The translations under genes were made by a program, and so were the position numbers. Below the pieces are notes generated by a model that had not been told where the DNA came from, searched no databases, and was given only the letters and a program-made list of their open reading frames with translations. From Warburgia ugandensis (Eukaryota; Streptophyta; Magnoliopsida; Canellales; Canellaceae), in assembly GCA_035236585.1 (NCBI GenBank), contig CP141127.1:44778001-44842000 (forward strand): DNA of 64,000 nt, read 5' to 3'. Positions 51,959 through 63,700 of the stretch are shown one piece after another; positions within the stretch are counted from its first letter, which is position 1; the number at the start of each line of letters is the position of its first letter.

Positions 51959-52892
51959 TGTAATATCTTGAATTTTAACTCAATAAATATGTTGAGTTTC
52001 ATGCTCATAACAATGAATAAGTTGTTTAGGTGGTAATATTAAGTAAAGGAGAGAGATTGGTCTAAAGTTCAAATTACCACATAGTTGTTTCGACATAATT
52101 TTGGGAAAATTTAGGCAAAAAAGGAATACTTATTTAGATGTGTTAAGCATGATCACAATCATAGAAGATTTGATGGTTAGGATGAGTTATCCTAAGGACA
52201 TGAGAACTATGAGAGATTAAGGCTGAGGTGATGATCACATGATGAGAAATGAAGGGTTCATGATTAAATTTATCCAAAATTTGATAGAGGAGACAACGAA
52301 ACCTAGACAAAATAGGATATCTTAGTTCTTTAAATGGATGGGTGAGATCTTAAGTAGAAAATTTTAAGTGAAGTGAGGGGTAGAAGCATGGGATAGAATT
52401 ACTACGAACATGTAAGATTAGTGATGGAGTTATGGCATATATGCTCTTATGTTGACCCTGTATGGGTGAGTTATGTGTTATATGATATCATGTGTACTGT
52501 GTGTGGGTGAGTTATGTGTTATATGCACATACATAGACCCTATGAGGGTGAGATATTTGATATGACACTAAGGTAGTAAGCTATTTTGGTGGCTAAAGTT
52601 AGTCGTACAAGGGCTGTTATGCCAAGTAGCCTATTTTAAGAGGGTTTAAATTGGCCCCTGATCACTAAATATGTTACCTACTAAGTTATGCCCTCTTTAT
52701 GGAAGTATGTGTCATGGGCAAACTACTTCCGATCTGATTCACCTCCTCATAAGAGTGATGTAGTCCTTTAGTATCCACGGACAAGTGCAAATAGGTAATA
52801 TTTTCCACTTCGTGCATTATGATCACTTGGATCTATGGACATGATATGCATGATGGTCATCCTCTAAGGTATAGACCAATGCCTATGTCGCT
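51959..52892 (+). mobile_element. Possible chromovirus-type LTR piece
   Basis: Begins TGTAATATCTTGAATTTT, the style of plant chromovirus LTR starts but on the plus strand. It includes a 41-base-period duplication of TGGGTGAGTTATGTGTTATA (52463 and 52504, with a third weaker copy near 52544). Assignment rests on general appearance only. Confidence 0.4.
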
Positions 52893-53384
52893 TGTTAATA
52901 AGTATCCAATTTTGCATAAAAGCTTCCCAATTAGTGGCCCATATGTTATAAAAATAACATTATTATAGGATTTTTTCTAGAATTTTGTAACATATGCATT
53001 TTTGACCTAATAATTCAAAAGTTTGATATTTTATAGGTTTCGGCGCTAATCTATAGCAAGTAAGTGAATAGCCAAAATTTTGTAAGATTTAATTAGGCTT
53101 TTTCACCTTTTGTAGGTATTGAGGAGGTGATCTAATGGCTGAGATTGATTGAGATGAGAATTCAAGATCAAGAGCAAAAGATTGAGTCAAAATCCTAGAT
53201 GCCATCAATTGAAAGTGTGAACAAGGTACAAGTGATGGAAAGTATAAAAGGTGACTCAAATAATACATGCTAACAAGTATGAATTTCCATCACTTTGCAT
53301 GAGAATTAGAGCCATGCATGTGATTTCTGAGTTCAACTGGGAAACCTGTGGAAGCCAAGCTACTAAAGCATTAAAGCCACCTAA
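52893..53384 (+). mobile_element. Athila-like LTR piece, plus strand
   Basis: Begins TGTTAATAAGTATCCAATTT and aligns with element 1 LTR 10079-10474 (shared 'taggggttttggtc'-like and 'gattgagtcaaa' strings). No polypurine tract precedes it, so it is a 5' or solo LTR. It is cut at 53385 by the inverted LTR pair and element 4. Confidence 0.65.
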
Positions 53385-54830
53385 TGTAATAACCCTAATG
53401 TTTGTAAATTGATTGAGAAAATCAATTGTTTTAATTTCAAAAATTCTAGGCTGGAATATTAAGTTATTGGAAATTCTCTTATTACAGAGATTAAAACATG
53501 ATTTAAAACTTAGACATTATGAATGTATTCAAAAAATTGATCAAAATGACACTAAGTACGTTCAATTCTGAGTTAAAATGAAAAATCCCTAATTTTTCAC
53601 TATTTTTTATTAAAAAAAGGGTAAAATGGTAATTTTACCCATACTTATTTCATGTCAGTTTATATAAATTTTAATTTTCTAAAATTAATTTTACGTTAAA
53701 AATTATAAAAATCAAGTGAGCATAATAACCCTTCATTTCTGTATGATGGATGGCTCAGATAGAAAGTCTGAGTTGTCCAATCGATCCAGAAGAGTCCGAA
53801 ACCCCTAGGGTAGATTTTTTAGGAAATTTCATCAAGTTTTGAGCCTTGAATTGAAGAGGAATTGATTCGACAGTCCAAAATAGACTATCTGATCTTCCCA
53901 ATAAGATTGAGCTCATGAGATGTTACTACGAGAAGCTACACAGAAATGTGCCCTGTGGGAGTATCTCCGCACACACACTCCACGTGTGATGCCGTCCCTA
54001 CAGAATGTCACTGTGACAGTGTAGATTATAGGTAGCGCATTACCACACGCATCCTAGAGATGGAAGTGCAGCTATTGCTTCCCCCAATTGATCTAAGCCA
54101 TTCGTTTTGTTCGGCCCATATCAAATCTAGACCCTTTGAACGACTGTGAACTTCTTTTCTTATTTGTGGAGTCATTTGAACTCCAAATCAAGGTTAGAAA
54201 GAAGCTATGGAAAGCTTGTAATGCCTATTTTCTTCTAAAATCATAAAATTAAAAAAATCTTCAAGAAACTTTCTATTTTGAAGAAATAAGCTTCTAATTT
54301 ACATGATCCTTAAGATCTGAGATGATCAGATCTTAGGGATTTGATTAGATTTATAATTTATTATGAAAGATTTAAGATAAATTAAGGAATCTACCCTTAT
54401 GGTAGAAATACCTTAAAAATACAAAAGGACCCTCTTGATCAATGAGATTAAGCATGATCAGACACTTAGATGGGTTATATGAATGGAATTATGATGAGAT
54501 CTAGTGAGATCATGGATTAAATGTGACAAAAACAAGTGGGTATGATCTTTGGACTTTAATGAAGTAAAAGCCCTAAAAGTAATTAAAACCCTTGATCTAA
54601 AGAAAAAGACCTAAGATCTAATGGTTGGATCATAAGTAAAAGTTTTTAATAAACTTAATTTAATTAGTTTACATGTCTTTTATTTGACAATAGAATTGTA
54701 AATGTGATTGTGTTATAAATTAGGAAGCATGATAATGTAATTCTTCAATTTTAGCATGTTATGCTCCGAATGCTCTTAGTTTGTTATCAGGTTGTTATAA
54801 GAGGCTAGTAATTTAATTATCTTAGGGCCA
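53385..54830 (+). mobile_element. Inverted chromovirus LTR copy (LTR D)
   Basis: Plus-strand LTR start TGTAATAACCCTAATG at 53385. Its sequence matches the reverse complement of the element 4 LTR (for example 53385-53590 against 56330-56529, and 53750-53860 against 55270-55410). Its right part (about 54270-54830) matches the reverse complement of about 63340-63900 in LTR B. It meets LTR C in opposite orientation near 54830. Confidence 0.8.
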
Positions 54831-55755
54831 TCTTGGAAATTGGAAGCTTATTTCCTAAATGCAGAAAGTGTCATGAAGAATTTTCTAAATGTTTAGATTT
54901 TATAAGAAAATAGACATCACAAGCTTTCCGTAGCTTCTTTCTAATCTCAATTTGGAGCTCAAATGACTCCACAATTGATGACTGAAGTTCATAGTTATTC
55001 CTATGGTCTAGATTTGATCTAGGCCCAGCAAAACAGATGATTGGGAATAGTTGGGTGGATCTGGTTTGGCAATGCCGTCATCGTGCTCCCGTCACCGCGA
55101 CGTAAGCTGTAACACACTCCTTGGGACTGGTATTGGTGCATGACCATTCCATCGAGATGGCTTTGCATGTGGAGTGCGCGTGCGAAGACGCTCCCGCAGG
55201 GTACATTTTCATGCAATGTGCTGCAGTGGCGTCCTAGGATTCTGATCTTCTTAGGAAGATTGGATAGTTTGTTTCGGGCCATCCAATCAATTCCTCTTCA
55301 ATTACAAGCTCAAAACTTGATAAAAAATTCTTGAAATTTCTACCCTAGGGGTTTTGGACACTTCTGGATAGATTGGATGGCTCAGATTTTCCATCTGAGA
55401 CCACTATCATCCAGAACTGAAGGGTTCTTACCCATACTTGATTTTTATTATTTTTAACCTAAACTTAATTTTAGAAAAATAAAAATTACATAAAATAACA
55501 TGAAACAAGTGTGGAAAGTGTTTCTACCAACTTCATTAGAGAAAAATTTTGGTTTTACAGTCCAAATTAAAAGAATACCCACTTAATGATAAGATAGCTC
55601 AAGAACTGCTTGTTTTATGATTTTTCATTGTTTAAACCATTGAATCTTGAAATTTATTTGGGCTTTTGTAGATAAGGTAGTTTAAGGTCATATAGATGGT
55701 GGGATTTGTGAGTTTTTATTTGGAACAAAGTGCCTAATTGAATTTAGGTTTTGTG

Positions 55756-55760
<5 letters not shown>

Positions 55761-55846
<86 letters not shown>
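55761..55846. repeat. Compound microsatellite (AT)n(AG)n
   Basis: About 16 AT repeats followed by about 26 AG repeats with almost no interruptions, within LTR C. The same position in LTR A is a short AG-rich tract. LTR D lacks this segment. Confidence 0.95.
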
Positions 55847-55848
<2 letters not shown>

Positions 55849-55958
55849 AAAGAAGAGAGATTTTGGGGAGTTTTGAAAAATTGGGAAGGAACTAGATTTG
55901 GTCTTTTAGGGTAAGCAAGATGATTCTGTGGGAATTTTAATGAACCTTTTTGGAGGGG

Positions 55959-55966
55959 TATTTATA
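55959..55966 (-). promoter_or_regulatory. Probable TATA box of element 4 3' LTR
   Basis: TATAAATA on the minus strand in the context CCTATAAATACCCC. Confidence 0.5.
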
Positions 55967-56579
55967 GGTGTTCTGCATTTTTCATAATTACTTGTAATAA
56001 TTATATTTTAATTCTTTTAAATATTAAATTAACATTGGATCCTCCATTACCACCTTCTCCACTAGTAGTTGGTAGTGGTTTGACCACTCATTGCATGTTT
56101 TTTGGCCTCTGGATTCATCTATGGGCCCCACAGGGGTGTGAAAGGACCATTTTGCCCTTTTATGGAGAAAAATCGATTTTATTCTCCCAAACTTGGAATT
56201 GAGCTTGCTTAGTGGCATTGAAATCATATTTTTGAGTACATTCTAAATATTAATGTCTTAGATCTTAGTTGCGCGTAAAATTACCATTTCACCCTTTTAT
56301 TCATAAAAATAAAAAAAATTAGGAATTTTTCATTTTAAATCAGAATTGAACATACTTAGTGTCATTTCGATTGGTTTTTTTAGTACATTCATAATTTCTA
56401 AGTTTTCAATCTTGTTTTAATCTCTATAAAAGGAGAATTTCCAATGACCTAATATTCCAGCCTAGAATTTCTGAAAACTCAAACTTTATTGATTTTCTCA
56501 ATCAATTTACAAAAATTGGGGTTATTACAATCTTCCCCCCTTACAATAATTTCATCCTCGAAATTTGTAATACAATAAC

Positions 56580-56775
56580 TTAATCAAATAGACTAGGGTG
56601 TGTCTTCCTCATTTCTACATCTGTTTCCCACGTTGCTTCCTCAACAGAGTGATGTTGCCACAGGACTTTGATTAGCGGAATGGTTTTGGTCCTTAACTTC
56701 TGTTCCTTGTGGTCCAAGATCCATATCATCTTCTCTTCAAAGATTAAGTTTGGCTTTAGCTCTTCTAGCACCCTT
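56580..56775 (-). pseudogene. Element 4 chromodomain remnant
   Basis: Minus-strand wording IKVLWQHHSVEEATWETDVE followed by MRKTHPSLFD is the typical C-terminal chromodomain of plant Tekay-type elements, which is thought to steer integration towards heterochromatin. It is the best single marker separating this element from the Athila-like ones. Confidence 0.85.
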
Positions 56776-56789
56776 TGAAGTACATGTGT

Positions 56790-57760
56790 GTCATCTTATA
56801 GGTATTTCCATAGCATAGATACGTGAAAGACACGGTATATTTCTGAGAGTTGGGGTGGTAAGGCTGATTTATAAGCTACTGGACCAACTCTTTCTAGGAT
56901 TTCAAATGGACTAATGAATCTAGGACTAAGTTTTCCTTTGATTCCAAACCTCATTACTCCTTTGACTAGCGATACTTTCAAAAATACATGCTCCCCGACA
57001 TCAAATTCCAAGTTTCTACATCTTTTATCTGCGTAACTCTTCTACCAACTGTGTACTGTTAGCAACCTCTTCTGTATCAATCTAACCTTGTCAGTACACT
57101 GTTCCACTAGTTCTGACTTTATTAGCTTTCTCTCTCCAACATCACTCCAACAAGTTGGTGATCGATATGGCCGTCCATACAATGCTTGACAAGGTGTCAT
57201 ACCAATACTTGCTTGAAAACTGTTGTTATACACGAATTCTACTAATGGAAGATGTTCATCCCAATTCCCTTTCTAATCTAATGCACATGCTCTCAACATA
57301 TCTTTTAAAGTCTAAGCAGTCCTTTCGGATTGACCTTCTGTTTGTGGATGAAATGTTGCACTAAATTTAAGTGAGATTCCCAAGGCTTGTTGTACACTCT
57401 TCCAACATCTTGAAGTAAATCTTCCATCCTTATCAAAGATGATAGATAGTGGAATCCCAAGAATACTTACTATTTCTTTGATGTATAACTTAATTAGACT
57501 ATCAACTGACTAGTTCTACCTAATTGGAAGGAAATGTGCTAACTTTGTTAACCTATCTGCAATCACTCAAATCATGTCATGACTTGCCCAGTTCCAAGGC
57601 AATCCTGCTACAAAACCCATAGTGATGTTGTCCCATTTTCATTGTGGAAGTTCCAATGTTTGTAACATTCCTGCTAGTCTTTGGTGTTTAGCTTTTAATT
57701 GTTGACAATTTAGACATTTAGCTACAAATTTCCCTATTTCTCTTTTCATGCCTTCCCACT
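56790..57760 (-). pseudogene. Element 4 integrase remnant
   Basis: Includes the core end NNSFQASIGMTPCQALYGRP (about 57170-57230) and the C-terminal GPF-like block KLSPRFISPFEILERVGPVA (about 56865-56930). Fossil. Confidence 0.83.
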
Positions 57761-58029
57761 AAAAGTTCCTTTTCAAATCCTGATACATCCTTGTACCCCC
57801 ATGGTCTATGGAAAATTTTGATTGATGGACTTCTTATAATAGTTCCTTTCTCAAGTCTGTATTTAAAGGAACCACCAATCTTTCCTGAATACGTGTACCC
57901 CCATCTGTACCCTTACAAAATCCTGTCTTTTTACACAATTCCTAAGTTACTTTATCTTGTTCTTAGGCTTTTAAGGACTCTTTCCACAAAAGCTAATTTA
58001 ATGGTGATGTTTGTGAGTATAGCTCATGG

Positions 58030-59180
58030 CTATCTACTTAATGGATCAGCTACTACATTTGCTTTTCCAAGATGGTATTGGATGGTGCAATCGTAGTCTT
58101 TGATATATTCCATCCATCTTCTTTGTCTCATGCTCAAATCAACCTGAGTGAAGATGTATTTGAGACTTTTATGATCTTTGAATATAATGAATTTTTCTCC
58201 ATACAAATAGTGTCTCCAAATTTTCAATGCAAAAACTATAGCTGCGAATTCTAGGTCATGTATTAGGTAATTTATTTCATGTTTCTTCAATTGTCTAGAT
58301 GCATAGGCAATGACTTTCCCATTTTGCATCAATAGACCTCCTAACCCTTCGCCAGAAGCATCACAATATATTTTTTATATCCCCTATCTCCCGATGACAA
58401 AGTCAATACTAGTGCTGTAGTTAACCACTTCTTTAGTTCTTGGAAACTATTTTCACACTATTCTATAAAGTGAATTGTACCCCTTTTCTAGTCAATGTAG
58501 TCAAAGGAAGGGCTATATTAGAAAATCCTTGAATGAATCTACGGTAGTATACTACTAGTCCAAGAAAAATACGTATTTCTATTACTGTCTTAGGATTCTC
58601 CCAATTCATTACTACTTCAACCATGGTGGGGTCCACTTTTGCTACATTCTTGAAAATTACATGACCGAAGAAATTGGCCTACTCTAACTAGAATTCACAC
58701 TTACTAAATTTACCAAATAGTTTGTGTGTTATGAGGGTATTTAGTACAATTCATAAGTGTTCTTAGTGTTCTTTGATACTGGTACAGTAAATAGTATATC
58801 ATCAATAAATACAATCACAAAATTATCCAAAAATTCCTTAAAGATTCTGTTCATCAAATCCATAAACATTGCTAGTACATTGGTCAACCCAAAAGACATG
58901 ACTAGAAACTCGTAATGCCCATACTAAGTTCTGAATGCTGACTTAGGTATGTCTTGATCCTTAATATGCAATTGATGATATCTAGATCTAAGGTTGATTT
59001 TGGAAAAGACCTTAGTAGATTGGAGTTGATCAAAGAGATCATCAATGCGAGTTAAGGGATACCTATTTTTCACTATGACACTGTTCAATATTCTATAATC
59101 AATGCATAATCTCATAGACCCATCCTTCTTCTTCACAAATATTACTGGTGCCCCCCATGGTGAACTACTTGGTCTAACAA
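58030..59180 (-). pseudogene. Element 4 RNase H and RT remnant
   Basis: RNase H (about 58030-58400) shows [13 protein letters not shown] and ends [11 protein letters not shown] (about 58400-59180) shows [11 protein letters not shown] and [14 protein letters not shown]. The wording is of chromovirus type. Fossil with several breaks. Confidence 0.85.
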
Positions 59181-59539
59181 TTCATGTAACTGACCTTTCA
59201 ACTCTACTAAGGCCATCCTATAAGGTGCTCTAGAAATTGTAGTTGTACTAGGAATTACTTCAATGGTAAACTCAATTGCTCTATGTGGAGGTTAACCTGA
59301 CAATTCTTTTGGAAAAACATCTTGGAATTCCCTAACTACTTCAATTTTTGTTATCCTGGGCTATTCAACATCTAAAGAAACTACTATTGATAGAAATGCC
59401 TGACACTCCTTGGACATATGTTTGACTGCCTTCATAGCTGAGCTAATGGATTTGTCTAAGTCATTGTGTTTTTCATATAGTACTAAGACTTCCTCACCCA
59501 GTATGCTAAATGTGATTTTCTTCTTGTGACAGTCCATAA

Positions 59540-59800
59540 CTACCTAGTACTTTGCTAACCAGTCCATGCCCAGTATGATGTCAAAGTCCACCATGTTCAG
59601 TAAAATGAGGTTTACGTCTATTATTTTGCCCAATATTTCTACAAGTACATTATGCAAGTGTTCTTGTAATTTAATAATTTTTCCAACTAGAGTTGTTACA
59701 TCTAGATTAAATCCTAAGTTTTTCACTAACTGTGGTATAGTAGATGCAAATACGCAAGATATAGATCCAGAATCAAATAGTACTTTGGCATAGTTGTCAG
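59540..59800 (-). pseudogene. Element 4 protease remnant
   Basis: The aspartic protease C-terminal signature FDIILGMDWLAKY lies near 59544-59585, preceded by the region with the DSG-like site near 59770. Fossil. Confidence 0.75.
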
Positions 59801-59839
59801 GTACAAGTAATGTACCTTCAATCGCTACATTAATTGGTC

Positions 59840-60745
59840 GACCCTGGCTTAGTGTTGAGGGGCAATTTTTGGTTTTGCCTCCTTAACCACCAGTGGTTTG
59901 GTACTGTAGGTGGTGATGTGTCCATAACCCCGACAATTATTGCCCTTGATTGGAAACCATTGTGATAGTTGTTGTACAGGTCTAGGGAAAATATTGCCTT
60001 GGTGCAATTTTTTGCATCTTGGACATGGTCGTCTATTTTGCCCTTGTGCATTGTTCTTCTGATTTCTTTGGGGCTCCAAATTGTTCCATGGTATTTTATT
60101 CTTTTGGAAGGGCTTTGGATTATAGTTTCCTCCTCCACCAAACTTGGTGGTTTGACCCTTCTTGTATTCTTCTTCAAACTTAGAAGTCATTTCCACACAC
60201 TTCGCCAAGCTCATAGGTTTAGGACAAAGTACCTTTACTTTCAGCCCTGGGTGTAACCCTTCTATGAATCAATTCACTGTGTGTTTCAGTGGTACACACA
60301 TGAGTCACAAATCTCCTCAACTTTGTGAACTTATTATCATATTCTACCACTAACATGTTCCCTTCTCTATGTTCCAGAAACTTTATCAGCTTTCTTACTT
60401 GTACATGAGAAGGGAAATATTTGTGGTTGAAGACTTTCTTAAATTCCTCCCATGTAGTATCTTCAGAATTTGAGAAGAAGGTATTGTTAGCTGATCTCCA
60501 CCAAAATGTAGGCTCTTGTTTTAATAGATAGGTGGAAAATTTAACCTTCAACTGTGGAGGAGTACGTAGTGCACTGAAAGTCCTTTCCACTTGATATATC
60601 CATTTCTCAATCTTCATAGCTTCACCCTTGCCATTATACACCGTAGCCATCTTTTGAAATCTCTCCATCATTTTGTCAACTTTTTCTGGTACTAATGGAG
60701 ACTTTCTAACTTCTTCACTTAGTACAAGGAAAGATTGACCCTGTA
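59840..60745 (-). pseudogene. Element 4 gag remnant
   Basis: The retrotransposon gag core is clear near 60300-60620 (WIYQVERTFSAL, EEFKKVFNHKYFP, VVEYDNKFTKL). A Cys-rich nucleic-acid-binding part follows near 59900-60040 (PRCKKLHQGN, CRGYGH). Fossil. Confidence 0.83.
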
Positions 60746-63700
60746 TGTGATGACCCGAGTTTTTCTAAGACATTTTGTAATGTATTTTGAAAGGCAGGTC
60801 CCTTAATAGTGTAAAAAAAATTTGCAAAACAAAGTAACGGAAATTCTTTTCTTTTGAACTTGTTTTGTAAAACCCAAGTCATCACTTCATACATAACATA
60901 AGTAGAATTTTTTGTACAAGATAAAATTCCATTGAAGGAATAGACTTTCATTAAATTATAGAATCCATCCAATGGTTCACAGTACAGCCAAATCTATTAC
61001 AATACTTGTCCAAATTACATAATCCAAAACTCAAGCCCACCATACAATAAAACTCTCAACAAAGCAAAATACATGTCTTCATGGGTATACCTTGAAGATT
61101 ATTCTCTTCAAGTCTTCTATCGTCTTCAGCTCCTAACTCTCCTTCCCTATATCTGAGATATTGCAACATTTACAATATCTTAGCAAGCAATGCTTGGTAG
61201 GGGATTAAATTTACAATATAATTGACAATGTAATTTCAATACTTCATAATCCCATTATCCCTAATCATATTCATGTCTCTACTCTTTACTTTGTAAGTTA
61301 TGTACATCCATATAAGTACATATTATACATGGGTAAATCACTTAAATTTATGAAAGTAGTCAAATATCATTCCCAATTAAGTTGATCAATTCTCTCTATT
61401 ATGAGAATTTAGTATTTCAGCTAATCTTACACTGGGAATTTTCCTTCTTGGAAAATATTGGTAATATACAATTACCTAGCATTTCATTATGTTAAAACAT
61501 AAGGCATTTCACTATGCCTATTCTCATATGCATCATAGTACAAAATAATCAAAAGGGCTACCATGTTGTAGTCTAATCCGTACTAGCGCACTCGGATAAC
61601 TGCCCTGTTCACCACTGATATCACGGTGGAAAATATTATGTCACTGCCCATATGGAGGGACAGGACTTTCATAGTGGTGGCCTTCCCATAATTGCCCCCA
61701 CCCAACTTTTAGTCTCTCATAGGGCAAGGTATCATCATATCATCAAATTTCAAGGAGCAGGTGGCCAAACCCTTATAACTCCTTTACCATAGCATCCCCC
61801 TAAGCTTATGCCTATTAAAACAAACTCACATGCCTCTAAGCTTGTATGTAAAATAGATTTCATATATATATATCAGACCATCTGTCTGTTTACTTAGGGC
61901 TGAAATATTTTCTAGTTCCCTATTCACTTATAGTCTAGTCCTTAACCATCTTACATGTGTTTGGTTGGATCATAAGGTTTTCAAGGGATTTAATACAAGT
62001 ACTAACATTACTCTTGTCAACATAAGGTCATGAGTTCAATCATGTATATCCCATGTAAATGCATTCATCAAATCCTCCTACCTTCAAGGAGTGATCCCTT
62101 TTCCCAAATCTTCCATGATCCTGACTGATGTATGTAATCTGTACATCCATACATATTGTCAATATATAGATTATGAACAATCCTATTTATCACTAGATTT
62201 GATATTTAGAATGATCTTTAGATCATTCATATCTAAGTATTTTTCTATCTCTATGTCTTTGTGTGTCCATCTCCTTGATCTTGATCTTTCATAGATCCAT
62301 TGATTGACAATCTACACATGTTGATAAAGATCAAGGTCCTAGATCTTCTATCATCTAGTTTTTCTTTGATCTAAATTTAGTTATTGGATCATCCCTAAGG
62401 AGGATGATCTTGGTTTTCTTCCTTGAATCATCTTTGATCAAGGGTTTGGATTATCTAATCTAATGAACTAGAACATGCATACTAAGTACAATATAATATT
62501 CTTTTTCTTATTATTCTTGATCATCCTTATCTTTCTGATGGTTTTTATTAGGGTTAGGTAATTTACTAACCTTTTATACTCTTAATATTATTATTCAACC
62601 AGTTAATGTTTTGCTCGTTGAAAGTAACTTATTTAAGCCTAAGTCTAGACTGCTCCTCTTATTTCCAATTGGCTAAGGCTTACTAGCTGAATGGGTGAAC
62701 ACAAAGTGGTTACTTCAATCCTCATGTAAGGAGGCATTTAGACCTCACAAACATCAATGGAAGGTAGGGGAAGAGCGAGGCTCTATTAGATAACCCCCTT
62801 AACCACTATGTTCAACATTCACTAGAATGACCATAGCTCAACCTTTCATAAGGTTCCTATAAGCATGTTGACCCTAAGTACTCTTTTTAATGATTTTAAT
62901 TGAGTCCATGAATATTTACAATGTCATTCATGGGGTTTATTATTCTCCTAGTTTGGGCCAAGGATTTGATAATCCTTATATTGTCCTACTAACTATAGCC
63001 CTTACTAATTAAGTCCAAAGTTCTCCATTCTTATTTGTGTCATAAAACTCTACTTTCTCATTAGATCCCATTTTTGGTGTTTTATGCTCTTTATCTCATA
63101 ACAAGTAGATCTACTAATAAAATTTAACCATAAATGAATCATAAATTCAAAGCATAAAACTACATAATTGAACACTTAATGATAATGAGACAAGGTACTT
63201 AAAATTACACTAGCATGATTTCCAACTAATATACCTTAATAACTCAATTTAAACTGACATGTACCTAAGGTATAATCTCATACTATAGTATAATCTTATA
63301 TAAAATTCTAGCATGGTCCTAAGTTACAATGGCATGAAATCATACTAAATTGCCCCTAAGATAATTAAATCTGGCACCCTATGATAACAATATAATTACA
63401 TATTATGCTAAAGTCTAAAAGTTACACTAACATGCTTTATAACATAAATCATATTTAAGATGCTATTAGAAAAGGAAAATGATTATATTAATATTTTTAG
63501 AAATCTTCACTTATGATCCAACTATTAGATCTTAGATCTTTTCCTTTGATTAAGGGTCTTAGTTATATTTAGGGGTTTTCTTTATTAAGGTCCAAAGATA
63601 ATATTGATCCATTTTTTTCATAATTCATCCATGATTTCCTTGGATTTCATCATATCAACATCCATTCCATTCATCCCAAGATCTGATCACACTTGATCTT

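Larger units (their letters stand above)
54831..56529 (-). mobile_element. Element 4 3' LTR (LTR C), partial
   Basis: The minus strand begins TGTAATAACCCCAATTTTTG at 56529, directly after the polypurine tract of element 4. It aligns with LTR A over the first 0.65 kb and with the beginning of its mirror copy LTR D. A minus-strand TATAAATA lies at 55959-55966, about 565 bases from the LTR start. Confidence 0.82.
56530..60745 (-). mobile_element. Element 4: Tekay/Del-like chromovirus, internal part, broken
   Basis: Minus-strand gag, protease, RT, RNase H, integrase and chromodomain in the usual Ty3/gypsy order. The polypurine tract TTATTGTAAGGGGGGAAGAT (56530-56549) joins LTR C. At the other side gag sequence runs to 60745, where LTR B begins. 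Fossil with many breaks (ten or more). Confidence 0.87.

Noticed and set aside
50598-52892. Possible host exons in the only stretch without a clear element
   Set aside because: No frame longer than about 60 codons, no recognisable protein similarity and no convincing splice-bounded coding segments on either strand.
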